Positions 25,104 through 34,620 are shown, numbered from the stretch's first letter. The stretch is 64,000 nucleotides of DNA from Amycolatopsis bullii (GCF_014654205.1 NZ_BNAW01000028.1:53282-117281), one strand, 5' to 3'. Notes: generated from the letters alone by a model not told the origin. Numbers and translations are program-made.

Positions 25104-26195
25104 ATGACCTTCTCTCGCATTGCCATCGCCGGCGCCGGCCTCGGCGGGCTCGCCTGCGCCCGCGTCCTGCAGCTCCACGGCCTCGACGTCACCGTCTTCG
25201 AGCAGGAACCCGCGGCCGATGCGCGGCCACAGGGCGGGACGCTCGACATGCACGCCGACACCGGCCAGGTCGCCCTTCGCACGGCCGGCCTTCTCGACCG
25301 TTTCCGCACCTTGGCCCGGCCGGAGGGCCAGCAGATGCGCGGCGTCGACCCGCACACCGGCGAGGTGGTCCTCGACGAGGCCCCCGACGGCGACTCCCGG
25401 CCCGAGATCGACCGCGGCCAGCTCCGCGGCCTCCTCCTCGACTCCCTCGCCCCCGGCACCGTCCGGTGGGGACAGCCGATCGCGGAAGCCGCCCCCGGCG
25501 CCCGGGTGACGTTCGCCGACGGCGGCAGCGCGGAGTTCGACCTGGTCGTCGGCGCGGACGGCGCGTGGTCCCGCGTCCGCCGCGCCCTGACCGGCGTCTT
25601 GCCCGAGTACAGCGGCGTCACGTTCGTCGAGTTCGGCCTCGACGACGCCGACCGCCGCCACCCGGACCTGGCCGCGCGCACCGGCCAGGGCACGCTGATG
25701 ACGAAGGCCGGCGGCAAGGCCCTCATCGCCCAGCGCACCAGCACCGGCCACATCCGCTGCTACGCCACCTTCTACGCCCCCGAAAACTGGGCCGCCGAGC
25801 TCGACTTCGCCGACGCGGCGGCGGTCCGGGCACACCTGCTCGAGCGCTATGCGGGCTGGCACCCGGACCTGCTCGCGTACCTGCGCGAGCACGACGGCGG
25901 GTTCGCGCACCGGCCACTGCACGTCCTGCCGGTCCCCCACGCTTGGACGACCACCCCCGGCCTCACCCTGCTCGGCGACGCCGGGCACCTGATGCCGCCG
26001 CTCGGCGTCGGCGCGAACCTCGCCCTGCTGGACGGCACCGAACTGGCGACCGCGCTGGCCGCCGCACCCACCGTCGAGGAGGCGGTCCGGGCGTACGAGG
26101 CCGGCATGCTGCCGCGGTCGATCGAGCTGGCGAAGGCCTGCGCGTCCGGCCTGCACGACCTGCTGAGCGACGACCTCCGGTCCATGGCGGCCTGA
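25104..26195 (+). CDS. TetX-like FAD-dependent monooxygenase
   Basis: A 363-residue class A flavoprotein hydroxylase. The ADP-binding fold is IAIAGAGLGGLACARVLQ with the acidic strand end VTVFEQE; the second FAD motif is LLGDAGHLMPPLGVGANLAL. The middle carries PQGGTLDMHADTGQVALR, RPEGQQMRGVD and RPEIDRGQLRGLLLDSL. These strongly resemble the tetracycline-inactivating TetX group and its uncharacterised relatives. The natural substrate is unknown; hydroxylation of an aromatic or polyketide is expected. ATG 25104 is used. Regulation by the divergent TetR is likely. Confidence 0.85.
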   Translation: MTFSRIAIAGAGLGGLACARVLQLHGLDVTVFEQEPAADARPQGGTLDMHADTGQVALRTAGLLDRFRTLARPEGQQMRGVDPHTGEVVLDEAPDGDSRPEIDRGQLRGLLLDSLAPGTVRWGQPIAEAAPGARVTFADGGSAEFDLVVGADGAWSRVRRALTGVLPEYSGVTFVEFGLDDADRRHPDLAARTGQGTLMTKAGGKALIAQRTSTGHIRCYATFYAPENWAAELDFADAAAVRAHLLERYAGWHPDLLAYLREHDGGFAHRPLHVLPVPHAWTTTPGLTLLGDAGHLMPPLGVGANLALLDGTELATALAAAPTVEEAVRAYEAGMLPRSIELAKACASGLHDLLSDDLRSMAA

Positions 26196-26210
26196 GAACC
26201 GTGCCCCAAA

Positions 26211-26253
26211 GGCGACCACACGTGGGTAACATGATTCCCACGATGTGGTCGTC
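26211..26253 (+). terminator. Hairpin after the monooxygenase gene
   Basis: GGCGACCACACGTGGG (26211-26226) pairs with CCCACGATGTGGTCGTC (26237-26253), with one bulge and one mismatch around a 10-nt loop. It starts 16 nt after the monooxygenase stop and is the probable terminator. About 235 bp up to the next gene hold no coding frame I can support. Confidence 0.7.
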
Positions 26254-26488
26254 TTGGTACACGCCGGGAAACAGCACTCACACAATGGGTAGCGCCCTTC
26301 GTCGAACATCCCCCGGACGGCCCAGCCGATTACGGAATCCGGACGCCGGAGCACCGACTGCGGGTGAAACTAACCGTCTCCGTAGGCCACCTCGTTAGCA
26401 TCCGCACATTTGTCGGCCGCCGCGCGTCCCGATCGGGCCCTGAGCGCCTCTCACCAACAAGTCCACAAGACGAATGGGGTCGCCAGCG

Positions 26489-27688
26489 ATGAGTACAGAG
26501 GGACTCTCGATTCCAGGCATCTCGATCGCCGGCTCGGGGCCATCGGCCGCCGAGCGGGTCCGCAAGCGCGGGGTGAGCCTGTTCGGCTCGGTGCCCCGCC
26601 CCGCTGTGGTCACGTTCGCCATCGAGGCGGCCGCGGTCATCCTGGCCGTGCTCGACGTCTGGCTGGTCATTCCCGAGAAGGCCCAGCCGTACTCCATCTG
26701 GCTCTCCGGCGCGGCCTGTCTCGCGGTCGTGTTCCGGCGGAAGTTCCCGTTCCTCGCCGTGCTCGTCGCGGTCCCCGGCTTCCTGGCCGGCTGGGCCCAG
26801 CTCGCGTCGATGATCACCCTCGGCATGCTCGCCACCCGCCGTCAGCTGCACTGGCAGACCTGGGTCGGCGCGGCGCTGGTGTGGACGTGCCGGTTCGTGC
26901 AGTGGCCGCTGGAGGACTTCGCCGAGCTGAGCTGGCGCGAGCACATCCTCGACGGCATCTACGGCGTCCTGGTCGCCGGCATGCCGATCGCGATCGGCCT
27001 GCTCATCGGCGCGCGGACCGAGGTTTCGAACAAGCTCGCCGAGCTGGCCACGAGCCGCGACCGCGAGCGCCGCTTCCACGCCGACGCCGTCCGCGCCGAG
27101 GAACGCGCCCGGCTGGCCCGCGAAATGCACGACGTCGTCTCCCACCAGATCACGCTGATCGCCATGCAGGCCGGCGCGCTGCAGGCCCAGACGACCGACG
27201 ACCGCGCGCAGGAGACTGCGCAGGTCATCCGCACGCTGTCCAAGCGGACCCTGGAGGAGCTGCGCTCGCTGCTGAGCGTGCTGCGCGCGGGCCCGGACGA
27301 CGACGGCCCGCGCCCGGGCATCAACGACCTCGACCGGCTGATCCGCACGTCGGAGGTGCCGGTGCACCTGTCGGTGGAGCACCTGCCGGAGGCCCTGCCC
27401 AACCAGGTGTCGGCGGCGGCGTACCGGACGGTGCAGGAGTGCTTGACCAACGTCCACAAACACGCCCCGGGTGCGACGGCGACCATCCGCATCCAGGGTG
27501 AGCACGGCGCGCTCAAGATCGAGGTCCGCAACGAGCGGGCGAACCGCCCGGCGGAGAGGTTGCCCTCGGGCGGCCACGGCTTGACGGGCCTGGCCGAGCG
27601 GGCCCGCCTGCTGGGCGGAAGCTTCGAAACCTCGGGAACCGAGGACGGCGGCTTCCGGGTGCGGGCGCGGTATCCGCTGGACCGCTGA
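26489..27688 (+). CDS. NarL-family sensor histidine kinase (orphan)
   Basis: A 399-residue membrane kinase with HisKA_3 dimerisation. Five or six hydrophobic segments occupy roughly residues 35-180. The phospho-acceptor box is ARLAREMHDVVSHQITLIAM with His near residue 214. The ATP-binding domain has AYRTVQECLTNVHKHAPGA (N box) and SGGHGLTGLAERARLLGGSF (G box). ATG 26489 follows GGGG by 9 nt; ATG 26474 is in frame but has no ribosome site. No response-regulator gene lies on either side, so the partner must be elsewhere. The signal is unknown. Confidence 0.88.
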   Translation: MSTEGLSIPGISIAGSGPSAAERVRKRGVSLFGSVPRPAVVTFAIEAAAVILAVLDVWLVIPEKAQPYSIWLSGAACLAVVFRRKFPFLAVLVAVPGFLAGWAQLASMITLGMLATRRQLHWQTWVGAALVWTCRFVQWPLEDFAELSWREHILDGIYGVLVAGMPIAIGLLIGARTEVSNKLAELATSRDRERRFHADAVRAEERARLAREMHDVVSHQITLIAMQAGALQAQTTDDRAQETAQVIRTLSKRTLEELRSLLSVLRAGPDDDGPRPGINDLDRLIRTSEVPVHLSVEHLPEALPNQVSAAAYRTVQECLTNVHKHAPGATATIRIQGEHGALKIEVRNERANRPAERLPSGGHGLTGLAERARLLGGSFETSGTEDGGFRVRARYPLDR

Positions 27689-27715
27689 CCTCCGGCCCCC
27701 GGTATCCAGCTTACC

Positions 27716-27829
27716 GGCGCCCACCGACACTTCCGGATCGCCGGATGCCGCGAGCGGAGGATTTCGGACGAAACCGACCGGAATCTTCCGCTCGCGGCTT
27801 CTCCAGACCGGAAATTGTCGGTGGGCGCC
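27716..27829. repeat. 114-bp compound palindrome (cruciform-forming)
   Basis: Nested inverted repeats: GGCGCCCACCGACA (27716-27729) with its exact complement at 27816-27829, GCCGCGAGCGGA (27747-27758) with its complement at 27787-27798, and a shorter CTTCCGG/CCGGAA pair between them. It begins 28 nt after the kinase stop and may terminate that transcript. It is far larger than a terminator needs, so a mobile or structural repeat is also possible. Confidence 0.8.
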
Positions 27830-27873
27830 GATAGCGTGGAAATCGGGGGCTGCTCAGCACCGGACGGCGGTGC

Positions 27874-28078
27874 CCGCAGAGGCATCTCGCGTGACTGGCG
27901 GGGCATCTCACGTGACTGGTTAGGCATTTCGCGTGACTGGCGGGGCATCTCGCGTGATTGCAGAGGCATCTCGCGTGATCAGAGGGGCATCGCGGTGATG
28001 CCCGGCCAGTCACGCGTGATGCCTCGCTGAGCACGCGTGATGCCCCGCTGGACACGCGTGATGCCCCGGGGCGCACGG
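27874..28078. repeat. 21-bp tandem repeats followed by inverted copies
   Basis: Six direct units of 20-22 bp of the form GGCATCTCGCGTGACTGGCG run from about 27877 to 28000. They are followed by about three to four units in the opposite orientation, of the form CACGCGTGATGCCCCGCTGG, to about 28078. Every unit keeps a CGCGTGA core. No spacers, leader or cas genes are present. It occupies the gap between the orphan kinase and rbpA; no gene is supported inside. Confidence 0.85.
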
Positions 28079-28102
28079 GTCAGGCCTGGTTGAGCGCGCG
28101 AA

Positions 28103-28141
28103 AAGCCACCTCGAGGGGGTCCGCATCCCTCGGGGTGGCTT
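28103..28141 (-). terminator. Intrinsic terminator of rbpA
   Basis: On the minus strand AAGCCACCCCGAGGG pairs with CCTCGAGGTGGCTT around a short loop and is followed by TTTT. It starts 14 nt after the rbpA stop. Confidence 0.85.
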
Positions 28142-28154
28142 CCAGCAGGAACCG

Positions 28155-28499
28155 CTAGAGGATTTCCCGGCGCTTGCGCAGGCGGTCGAGCGCCTCCGCC
28201 AGGATGGCCTCGCCGTCGGCGTCGCTGCGCCGCTCCTTCACGTAGGCCAGGTGAGTCTTGTACGGCTCGGTCCGCGGCGCGGCCGGGGGGTTCTTCTCGT
28301 CCTGCCCGCCCGGGAGCCCGCAGCGGGGGCAGTCCCACTCGTCGGGAATTTCCGCGTCGAGCGCGAACGACGGCCGTGCCTCGTGCCCGTTGGCACACCA
28401 GTAGGAGATGCGGCGGCGCGGCGCCGACTCTCCCCGTTCCGATTCGCCCGTAGGACCGGCACCCACCCGGGTGCCCCGAATCGCGTTACCGCCAACCAT
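28155..28499 (-). CDS. rbpA: RNA polymerase-binding protein RbpA
   Basis: A 114-residue actinobacterial transcription factor that binds the principal sigma factor and RNA polymerase and stabilises open complexes. The disordered N-terminus is VGGNAIRGTRVGAGPTGES. The core domain has ISYWCANGHEARPSFALDAE and WDCPRCGLPGGQDE, with the zinc-ribbon-like cysteines. The sigma-interaction segment KTHLAYVKERRSDADGEAIL and a basic tail close the protein. ATG 28499 follows GAGGATT. It has its own terminator and lies downstream of secG on the same strand, with about 105 bp between. Confidence 0.95.
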   Translation of the reverse strand: MVGGNAIRGTRVGAGPTGESERGESAPRRRISYWCANGHEARPSFALDAEIPDEWDCPRCGLPGGQDEKNPPAAPRTEPYKTHLAYVKERRSDADGEAILAEALDRLRKRREIL

Positions 28500-28606
28500 G
28501 AATCCTCACACCTAGGAATCGGCGGCGCGCCCCCCAATAGGCACGCCGAATCGCTGCGCCCCGCCGTCTCGACCCGGTCGCGGCCGACGACGGAACGCCG
28601 GACGCC

Positions 28607-28837
28607 TCACACCTTGAGCAGCAGACCCAGGCCCACGATGCTGATCAGCCAGACCGCGCCCAGCAGCAGGGTGATCCGGTCGAGGTTCTTCTCGGCCACG
28701 CTCGACCCGGCCAGGCTCGACTGCATCCCACCGCCGAACAGCGACGACAGGCCACCGCCCCGGCCACGGTGCAGCAGCACGGCGACCACCAGCAGGACGC
28801 TGGAGACGATCAACAGGATTTGCAGGAACAGCTTCAT
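28607..28837 (-). CDS. secG: Preprotein translocase subunit SecG
   Basis: A 76-residue membrane subunit of the SecYEG channel. It has two hydrophobic segments (FLQILLIVSSVLLVVAVLLH and ITLLLGAVWLISIVGLGLLL) joined by the conserved Gly/Ser-rich cytoplasmic loop with LSSLFGGGMQSSLAGSSVAE. ATG 28837 begins a typical N-terminus. It lies downstream of the gap-pgk-tpiA operon, as in mycobacteria and Streptomyces, but a hairpin separates it from tpiA. It is therefore read either through that hairpin or from its own promoter. Confidence 0.96.
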   Translation of the reverse strand: MKLFLQILLIVSSVLLVVAVLLHRGRGGGLSSLFGGGMQSSLAGSSVAEKNLDRITLLLGAVWLISIVGLGLLLKV

Positions 28838-28864
28838 GTCATCCTCTGGGCTCTAGGAGAATGC

Positions 28865-28905
28865 AGGGGTACGGCATGGTCGTTTCCGACCACCACCGTA
28901 CCCCT
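28865..28905 (-). terminator. Hairpin between tpiA and secG
   Basis: AGGGGTACGG (28865-28874) pairs with CCGTACCCCT (28896-28905), and an inner stem TGGTCG/CGACCA (28877-28882/28887-28892) closes a 4-nt loop. It probably ends most of the gap-pgk-tpiA transcript, or attenuates into secG. Confidence 0.7.
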
Positions 28906-28964
28906 GGACTCGTCCACTGCTGTGTGACGGACCGGATACACAGGCTACCCGGTCGTGGCCTCGA

Positions 28965-29750
28965 TCAGGGCAGCGGCCCGCCCGCGGCGAGTGCGCAGAG
29001 TTTCGTGAACTCCTCGCCGTCGAGGCTCGCTCCGCCGACCAGGGCACCGTCGATGTTCTCGCAGGCCACCAGCTCGCCGATGTTGCCCGATTTGACCGAT
29101 CCCCCGTAGAGCACCCGGACGGACGAAGCGACCTCGTCGCCGTACTTCTCCTGGAGGGTCGCGCGGATGGCCTTGCAGACCTCTTCGGCGTCCGCGGACG
29201 ACGCGACCTTGCCGGTGCCGATCGCCCAGACCGGCTCGTACGCGATCACCACGTCCTTGACCTGCTCGGCCTTGAGGCCCTTCAGGCCCTCGATCAGCTG
29301 CGTCGTGGTGTGGTGGATGTGCTCGCCGACCTCGCGGACCTCGAGCTTCTCCCCGATGCAGAGGATCGGCGTGATGCCGTGCTTGAGCGCGGCCTTGACC
29401 TTCTTGTTGACCAGTTCGTCGGACTCGGCGTGGTATTCGCGCCGCTCCGAGTGCCCGACCGTGACGAACTTGCAGCCCAGCTTGGCCAGCATCGGACCCG
29501 AGATGTCGCCGGTGTAGGCCCCGGAGTCCTGCGGCGCGAGGTCCTGCGCGCCATAGGTGAGCGACAGCTTGTCGCCGTCGACCAGGGTCTGCACGCTGCG
29601 GATGTCGGTGAACGGCGGCAGCACCGCCACGTCGACCTTCGCGTAGTACTTCTCCGGCAGCGCGAACGCGATCTTCTGGACGAGCGCGATCGCCTCGAGG
29701 TGGTTCTGGTTCATCTTCCAGTTGCCGGCGATGAACGGCTTGCGTGCCAC
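28965..29750 (-). CDS. tpiA: Triose-phosphate isomerase
   Basis: A 261-residue TIM-barrel enzyme of glycolysis. Catalytic residues are visible: the lysine in AGNWKMNQNH (about residue 11), the histidine in TVGHSERREYH and the glutamate in AYEPVWAIGTGKVAS. The C-terminal phosphate loop is LYGGSVKSGNIGELV. The GTG start at 29750 overlaps the last base of the pgk stop codon (TAGTG), showing coupling. It is third in the gap-pgk-tpiA operon. Confidence 0.97.
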   Translation of the reverse strand: MARKPFIAGNWKMNQNHLEAIALVQKIAFALPEKYYAKVDVAVLPPFTDIRSVQTLVDGDKLSLTYGAQDLAPQDSGAYTGDISGPMLAKLGCKFVTVGHSERREYHAESDELVNKKVKAALKHGITPILCIGEKLEVREVGEHIHHTTTQLIEGLKGLKAEQVKDVVIAYEPVWAIGTGKVASSADAEEVCKAIRATLQEKYGDEVASSVRVLYGGSVKSGNIGELVACENIDGALVGGASLDGEEFTKLCALAAGGPLP

Positions 29751-30964
29751 TAGTTCTTCTCCTCCAAAGCGGTCACGCCCGGCAGTTCCTTGCCCTCGAG
29801 GTACTCCAGGGAGGCACCGCCGCCGGTGGAGATGTGCGAGAAGCCGTCTTCGGGCAGGCCCAGCTGCCGCACCGCGGCCGCCGAGTCGCCGCCGCCGACC
29901 ACGGTGAACGCGTCGCTCTTCACGAGCGCCTCGGCCACGGCACGCGTGCCGCCCGAGAACGCCTCGAACTCGAACACGCCCATCGGGCCGTTCCAGAAGA
30001 CCGTCTGCGCGTCGGCCAGCTTGCTCGCGAACAGCTCACGGCTGCGCGGGCCGATGTCGAGACCCTGGCGGTCGGCCGGGATCGCGGTCGCGTCGACGAC
30101 CTCGTTCTCCGCGTCGGCGGCGAACTCGGTCGCGGCCAGCACGTCGACCGGCAGCACCAGTTCGACGCCGCGCTTCTCGGCCTCGGCGAGGAAGCCCTTG
30201 ACCTGGTCGAGCTGGTCGGCCTGCAGCAGCGACTGGCCGACCTCGTGGCCCTGGGCCTTGAGGAAGGTGTACGCCATGCCGCCGCCGATGAGCAGCCGGT
30301 CGACCTTCGTCAGCAGGTTCGCGATGACGCCGAGCTTGTCGGACACCTTCGCGCCGCCGAGCACGACCACGTACGGCCGCCGGACGTCGTCGGTCAGCTT
30401 CTTCAGCACGTCCAGCTCGGCCAGCACCAGGCCGCCCGCGTACGCCGGCAGCACCGACGCGACCTCGTAGACCGAAGCCTGCTTGCGGTGGACGACGCCG
30501 AAGCCGTCGGAGACGAACGCGCCGCCCGGGACGAGCGCGCCCAGCTCGGCGGCCAGCTCGGAGCGGTCCACGGCGTCCTTGCTGGTCTCGCGCGCGTCGA
30601 AGCGCACGTTCTCCAGCAGCACGACGCTGCCGTCGGCCAGGCCGCCGGTCAGCGCCTTCGCGGACTCGCCGACCAGGTCACCGGCCAGCGCGACCTCGGC
30701 GCCGAGCAGCTCGGACAGCCGCTTGGCGACCGGCGCGAGCGTGAACTTCGGGTCCGGCGTGCCCTTCGGACGGCCGAGGTGCGCGGTGACGACGACCTTC
30801 GCGCCCGCGTCAGCGAGCTTCTTGATCGTCGGCAGCGCGGCGCGAACCCGGCCGTCGTCGGTGATGCGCTCCCCGTCGAGCGGGACGTTCAGGTCGGACC
30901 GCACGAGCACGTACCGGCCCTGAACGCCCTCGCCCAGCAGGTCGTCGAGGTTCTTGACGCTCAT
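29750..30964 (-). CDS. pgk: Phosphoglycerate kinase
   Basis: A 404-residue kinase producing ATP from 1,3-bisphosphoglycerate. The N-terminal substrate motif is YVLVRSDLNVPLDG. VVTAHLGRPKG, VLLENVRFD and VVLGGAKVSDKLGVI follow. The C-terminal nucleotide loop is FTVVGGGDSAAAVRQ with ISTGGGASLEYLEG. ATG 30964 starts 5 nt after the gap stop. All catalytic segments are intact, and its length is typical. Confidence 0.97.
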   Translation of the reverse strand: MSVKNLDDLLGEGVQGRYVLVRSDLNVPLDGERITDDGRVRAALPTIKKLADAGAKVVVTAHLGRPKGTPDPKFTLAPVAKRLSELLGAEVALAGDLVGESAKALTGGLADGSVVLLENVRFDARETSKDAVDRSELAAELGALVPGGAFVSDGFGVVHRKQASVYEVASVLPAYAGGLVLAELDVLKKLTDDVRRPYVVVLGGAKVSDKLGVIANLLTKVDRLLIGGGMAYTFLKAQGHEVGQSLLQADQLDQVKGFLAEAEKRGVELVLPVDVLAATEFAADAENEVVDATAIPADRQGLDIGPRSRELFASKLADAQTVFWNGPMGVFEFEAFSGGTRAVAEALVKSDAFTVVGGGDSAAAVRQLGLPEDGFSHISTGGGASLEYLEGKELPGVTALEEKN

Positions 30965-30969
30965 CGGGT

Positions 30970-31974
<1,005 letters not shown>

Positions 31975-32369
31975 TGCTGCCACTCCTCTGAGGATCGGCC
32001 GGGACCCCCGGCCGTGACTTGCGGGCTCGCGGCCACCCTAGCGTGCGGGCATGCGCGTCCCTGACTGCCCTGACGAGACTTCCACCACTTGGCGAACGGG
32101 TCAAGAATCGATTAAGAAGCGAAGCCGCTCCGGAGCGTTTCCAGCGGGTGGACCACGGCGGACCGGGCGGGGTCGCAGGCGCGGGCGGCGGGACCGGTTC
32201 CGGCTGATCAACCCGGGTGAGCCGCTCTCACCGGGCCGACCCGCCGAGAGCGGCGGATCGACCCTTGAACGATTCAGCCCTCCGCATCGCCCCGGCGGGT
32301 GCCGGAGTGGTGCACGGGACCGCGAGTGAAGTCGATGACTCGACCGATCCAGCGACACCTCCGCCCGCT
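31975..32369. promoter_or_regulatory. Upstream region of the gap operon
   Basis: 395 bp between the winged-helix gene and gap, both on the minus strand. A CGGCCGGG/CCCGGCCG hairpin (about 31995-32013) sits just above the gap ribosome site. A TAGGGT box (minus strand, 32035-32040) may be the -10. A GAGCCGCTCTC/GAGAGCGGC dyad lies near 32219-32255. No coding frame is supported. Confidence 0.45.
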
Positions 32370-33566
32370 TCATCCGGCCAGCTCCCGCTCCAGCGGCGTC
32401 CGGAACCGCGGGATCACCCGGACCTCGCCGAACCACTTCGCGCACTTCTCCGCCTCTGCCGACACCGCCGCCTGTACCTCCGAGCCCACGTCCTCCAGCA
32501 GCCGGAACACCACCTCCCCCGAGGCGCGCTGGGCCCAGCCGCCGACCACCCTTCCGGAGGCCCAGACCGTCGGGCCGATGTTGCCGCTGCGGTCGAACAA
32601 CGCCGCCCGGTGGGGGCCGAGGAACCAGTCCCGGTCCTGCCAGCCCATCGGGGTCGGGTCCAGCGCGGGCAGGAACGCCACCCACGGCGGCGGCGACGGC
32701 ACCGGATCGAGGTCGTCCGGCAGCACCACCCCCGGCACGCCATCGAGGTCGACCTCCACCGGCTCCAGGGCGGCGAGGGCCTTCTTCGCCTGGCCCGCCG
32801 TCCAGCCCGTCCACCACCGCAGGTCCGCCACCGGCGCCGGGCCGTACGCGCGCAGCCACCGGCGGGCCAGCTCCACGCGGGCCTCCTCGGGGCTCCACTC
32901 CCGCAGCCCGCCGGGAACCCACTCGTCGAGGGGGTGCCACACGTACTGGCTCGACAGCCAGCTGCCGCGGGGACGGCCACGCGCGATCCGGCCGCCCGCC
33001 GCCAGCAGGAACAGCACCCGGCTGGTCACGTTGCCGATCGCCTCGTACGGCTTGCCCGCCGCCATCAGCAGTTGCTGGCGCAGGCGGGGCTCGTCCTCGC
33101 TCAGCTGCTGGGCCGTCGCCGAACCGCGGGCGCGCAGGGCCGCCTCGACCGACGCCTCGACGTCCTTCAGCCACGCGGCCGGCTCGGGCACGTTCTCCGG
33201 GTGACCCTGCTGCCCGAGGTGCTGTTCGAGCAGTTTCCGCTGCTTCACGAGGATGTCCGCCGAGCAGCCCGCCTGCACCAGCGCCGCCGTGTCCAGGTCC
33301 GTGACGAACACCGTGCGGCGCATGCCCAGCAGCCGCAGCAAGGTCCGGTCTTCGTAGAGCGCTTGCTCCACCGAGGAAACCGCCGGGGCGGCGAGCCGGG
33401 CGGACGCGGACAGGTGGACGGTCGCCGGGTCGGTGGCGTGCAGCGCCACGACCCCGGCGACGGCTTCGGCCACCGTCGCCGCGGGCGCAGCCAGGTGGTG
33501 GCGGACGGCGAGGCGCGCCCGGCGCTGGTCGGTGCTGATCTCGAGACGGCTGATCTTCGAAGACAC
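32370..33566 (-). CDS. Winged-helix DNA-binding protein (HTH_42, AlkZ/YcaQ-like)
   Basis: A 398-residue protein of the winged-helix family that includes the DNA glycosylases AlkZ/YcaQ and many uncharacterised actinobacterial members. Recognisable segments are GVVALHATDPATVHLSASAR and LLRLLGMRRTVFVTDLD near the N-terminus, then LRWWTGWTAGQAKKALAAL and VAFLPALDPTPMGWQDRDWF. The ending has NIGPTVWASGRVVGGWAQR. DNA repair of alkyl or crosslink damage is known for some members, but the catalytic glutamines of AlkZ cannot be confirmed by eye here. GTG 33566 starts it, divergent from a LysE exporter. Confidence 0.78.
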   Translation of the reverse strand: MSSKISRLEISTDQRRARLAVRHHLAAPAATVAEAVAGVVALHATDPATVHLSASARLAAPAVSSVEQALYEDRTLLRLLGMRRTVFVTDLDTAALVQAGCSADILVKQRKLLEQHLGQQGHPENVPEPAAWLKDVEASVEAALRARGSATAQQLSEDEPRLRQQLLMAAGKPYEAIGNVTSRVLFLLAAGGRIARGRPRGSWLSSQYVWHPLDEWVPGGLREWSPEEARVELARRWLRAYGPAPVADLRWWTGWTAGQAKKALAALEPVEVDLDGVPGVVLPDDLDPVPSPPPWVAFLPALDPTPMGWQDRDWFLGPHRAALFDRSGNIGPTVWASGRVVGGWAQRASGEVVFRLLEDVGSEVQAAVSAEAEKCAKWFGEVRVIPRFRTPLERELAG

Positions 33567-33638
33567 CCGTTTTTCCTACCACCCGGCACCGACAAAAACG
33601 CCTGGTCATCCGGCGCGACCAGGCGATAGCCTCGGAAA

Positions 33639-34283
33639 ATGGTCTCCGGCACGCACTTGGCGGCCTTCGCCGCGCTGACGTTCCTCATGGTCGTGGTCCC
33701 CGGGCCGAGCGTCCTGTTCACGATCAGCCGCGCGCTCACCGTGGGGCGGCGCGACGCGCTGCTCACCGTCGTGGGCAACTCCGCGGGCGTGTACACGCAG
33801 GTCGTCGCGGTCGCCTTCGGCCTCGGCGCCCTGGTGACGACGTCCGCGGCGGTGTTCACCGCGATCAAGGTCGCCGGCGCGCTCTACCTGGTGTACCTGG
33901 GGATCCAGGCCGTGCGCCACCGCCGGAAGCTGACCGACGCGATGGCCGCGAAGGTGCGCGCCACGCCCGGGCGCGTGCTGACCGTGCTGCGCGACGGCTT
34001 CGTCGTCGGCTTCGCGAACCCGAAGTCGATCGTGTTCCTGGCCGCGCTGCTGCCGCAGTTCGTCGACCCCGCCGCCGGCTCGGTGCCCGCCCAGATGCTC
34101 GTCCTCGGGCTGTGCCTGCCCGCGATCGCGCTGGCCACCGACAGCGCGTGGGCGCTGGTCGCCGGCACGGCCCGCGCGTGGTTCGCCCGCTCGCCGAAGC
34201 GCCTGGAACTCGTCGGCGGCACCGGCGGTCTCGTGATGATCGGCCTGGGCACCGGCCTCGCGTTCACGGGCCGGGGTGACTGA
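33639..34283 (+). CDS. LysE/RhtB-family amino-acid exporter
   Basis: A 214-residue inner-membrane exporter with six hydrophobic segments. The family motif GPSVLFTISRALTVGRRDA follows the first helix, and the GNSAGVYTQVVAVAFGLGAL segment and ANPKSIVFLAALLPQFVDP are typical. It presumably exports an amino acid or derivative together with the proton gradient. The 3' end overlaps the convergent ArsR gene by 20 bp. It has no adjacent LysG-type regulator, so regulation is unknown. Confidence 0.9.
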   Translation: MVSGTHLAAFAALTFLMVVVPGPSVLFTISRALTVGRRDALLTVVGNSAGVYTQVVAVAFGLGALVTTSAAVFTAIKVAGALYLVYLGIQAVRHRRKLTDAMAAKVRATPGRVLTVLRDGFVVGFANPKSIVFLAALLPQFVDPAAGSVPAQMLVLGLCLPAIALATDSAWALVAGTARAWFARSPKRLELVGGTGGLVMIGLGTGLAFTGRGD

Positions 34284-34620
34284 GCACCAGGTCGAGCAGT
34301 CCCGGGAAGGCGGCGTCGAATTCGGGACGCCGCAGCCGGTTGAGCCGCCGCGGGCCTTCGTCGCGCTGTTCGATCAGGCCCGCCGCGCGCAGCACGGCGA
34401 AGTGGTGGCTGCGGGTCGCCTTGGCCACCGGCAGGTCGAACGTGCCGCACGCCTTCGTCCACTCCGGCACGGCCGCCAGTTCGCGCAGGATGCTGCGGCG
34501 CACCGGATCGGCGACCGCGGCCAGGGCGTCCTGCAGCGAAACCTGTGCCGGAGACGCGTGCGAGAGCCCGCGTGCCCGCGCGCTGTTCGGCCCAGTGTTC
34601 GATGATTGTCGTACACTCAT
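34264..34620 (-). CDS. ArsR-family transcriptional regulator
   Basis: A 118-residue winged-helix repressor. The HTH region reads LAAVADPVRRSILRELAAVP, then VAKATRSHHFAVLRAAGLIE and QRDEGPRRLNRLRRPEF. No ArsR metal-site cysteine box (CxCxxC) is present, so a non-metal inducer is likely. ATG 34620 is chosen for its GGAGG ribosome site; the open frame upstream is shadow. It is divergent from a SnoaL-like gene only 35 bp away, and a 9-bp inverted repeat straddles the start. This suggests joint autoregulation of both genes. Confidence 0.85.
   Translation of the reverse strand: MSVRQSSNTGPNSARARGLSHASPAQVSLQDALAAVADPVRRSILRELAAVPEWTKACGTFDLPVAKATRSHHFAVLRAAGLIEQRDEGPRRLNRLRRPEFDAAFPGLLDLVLSHPGP

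Noticed and set aside
27874..28078. A CRISPR array in the 21-bp repeat block.
   Set aside because: Repeats are contiguous without unique spacers, half are inverted, and no cas genes are nearby.
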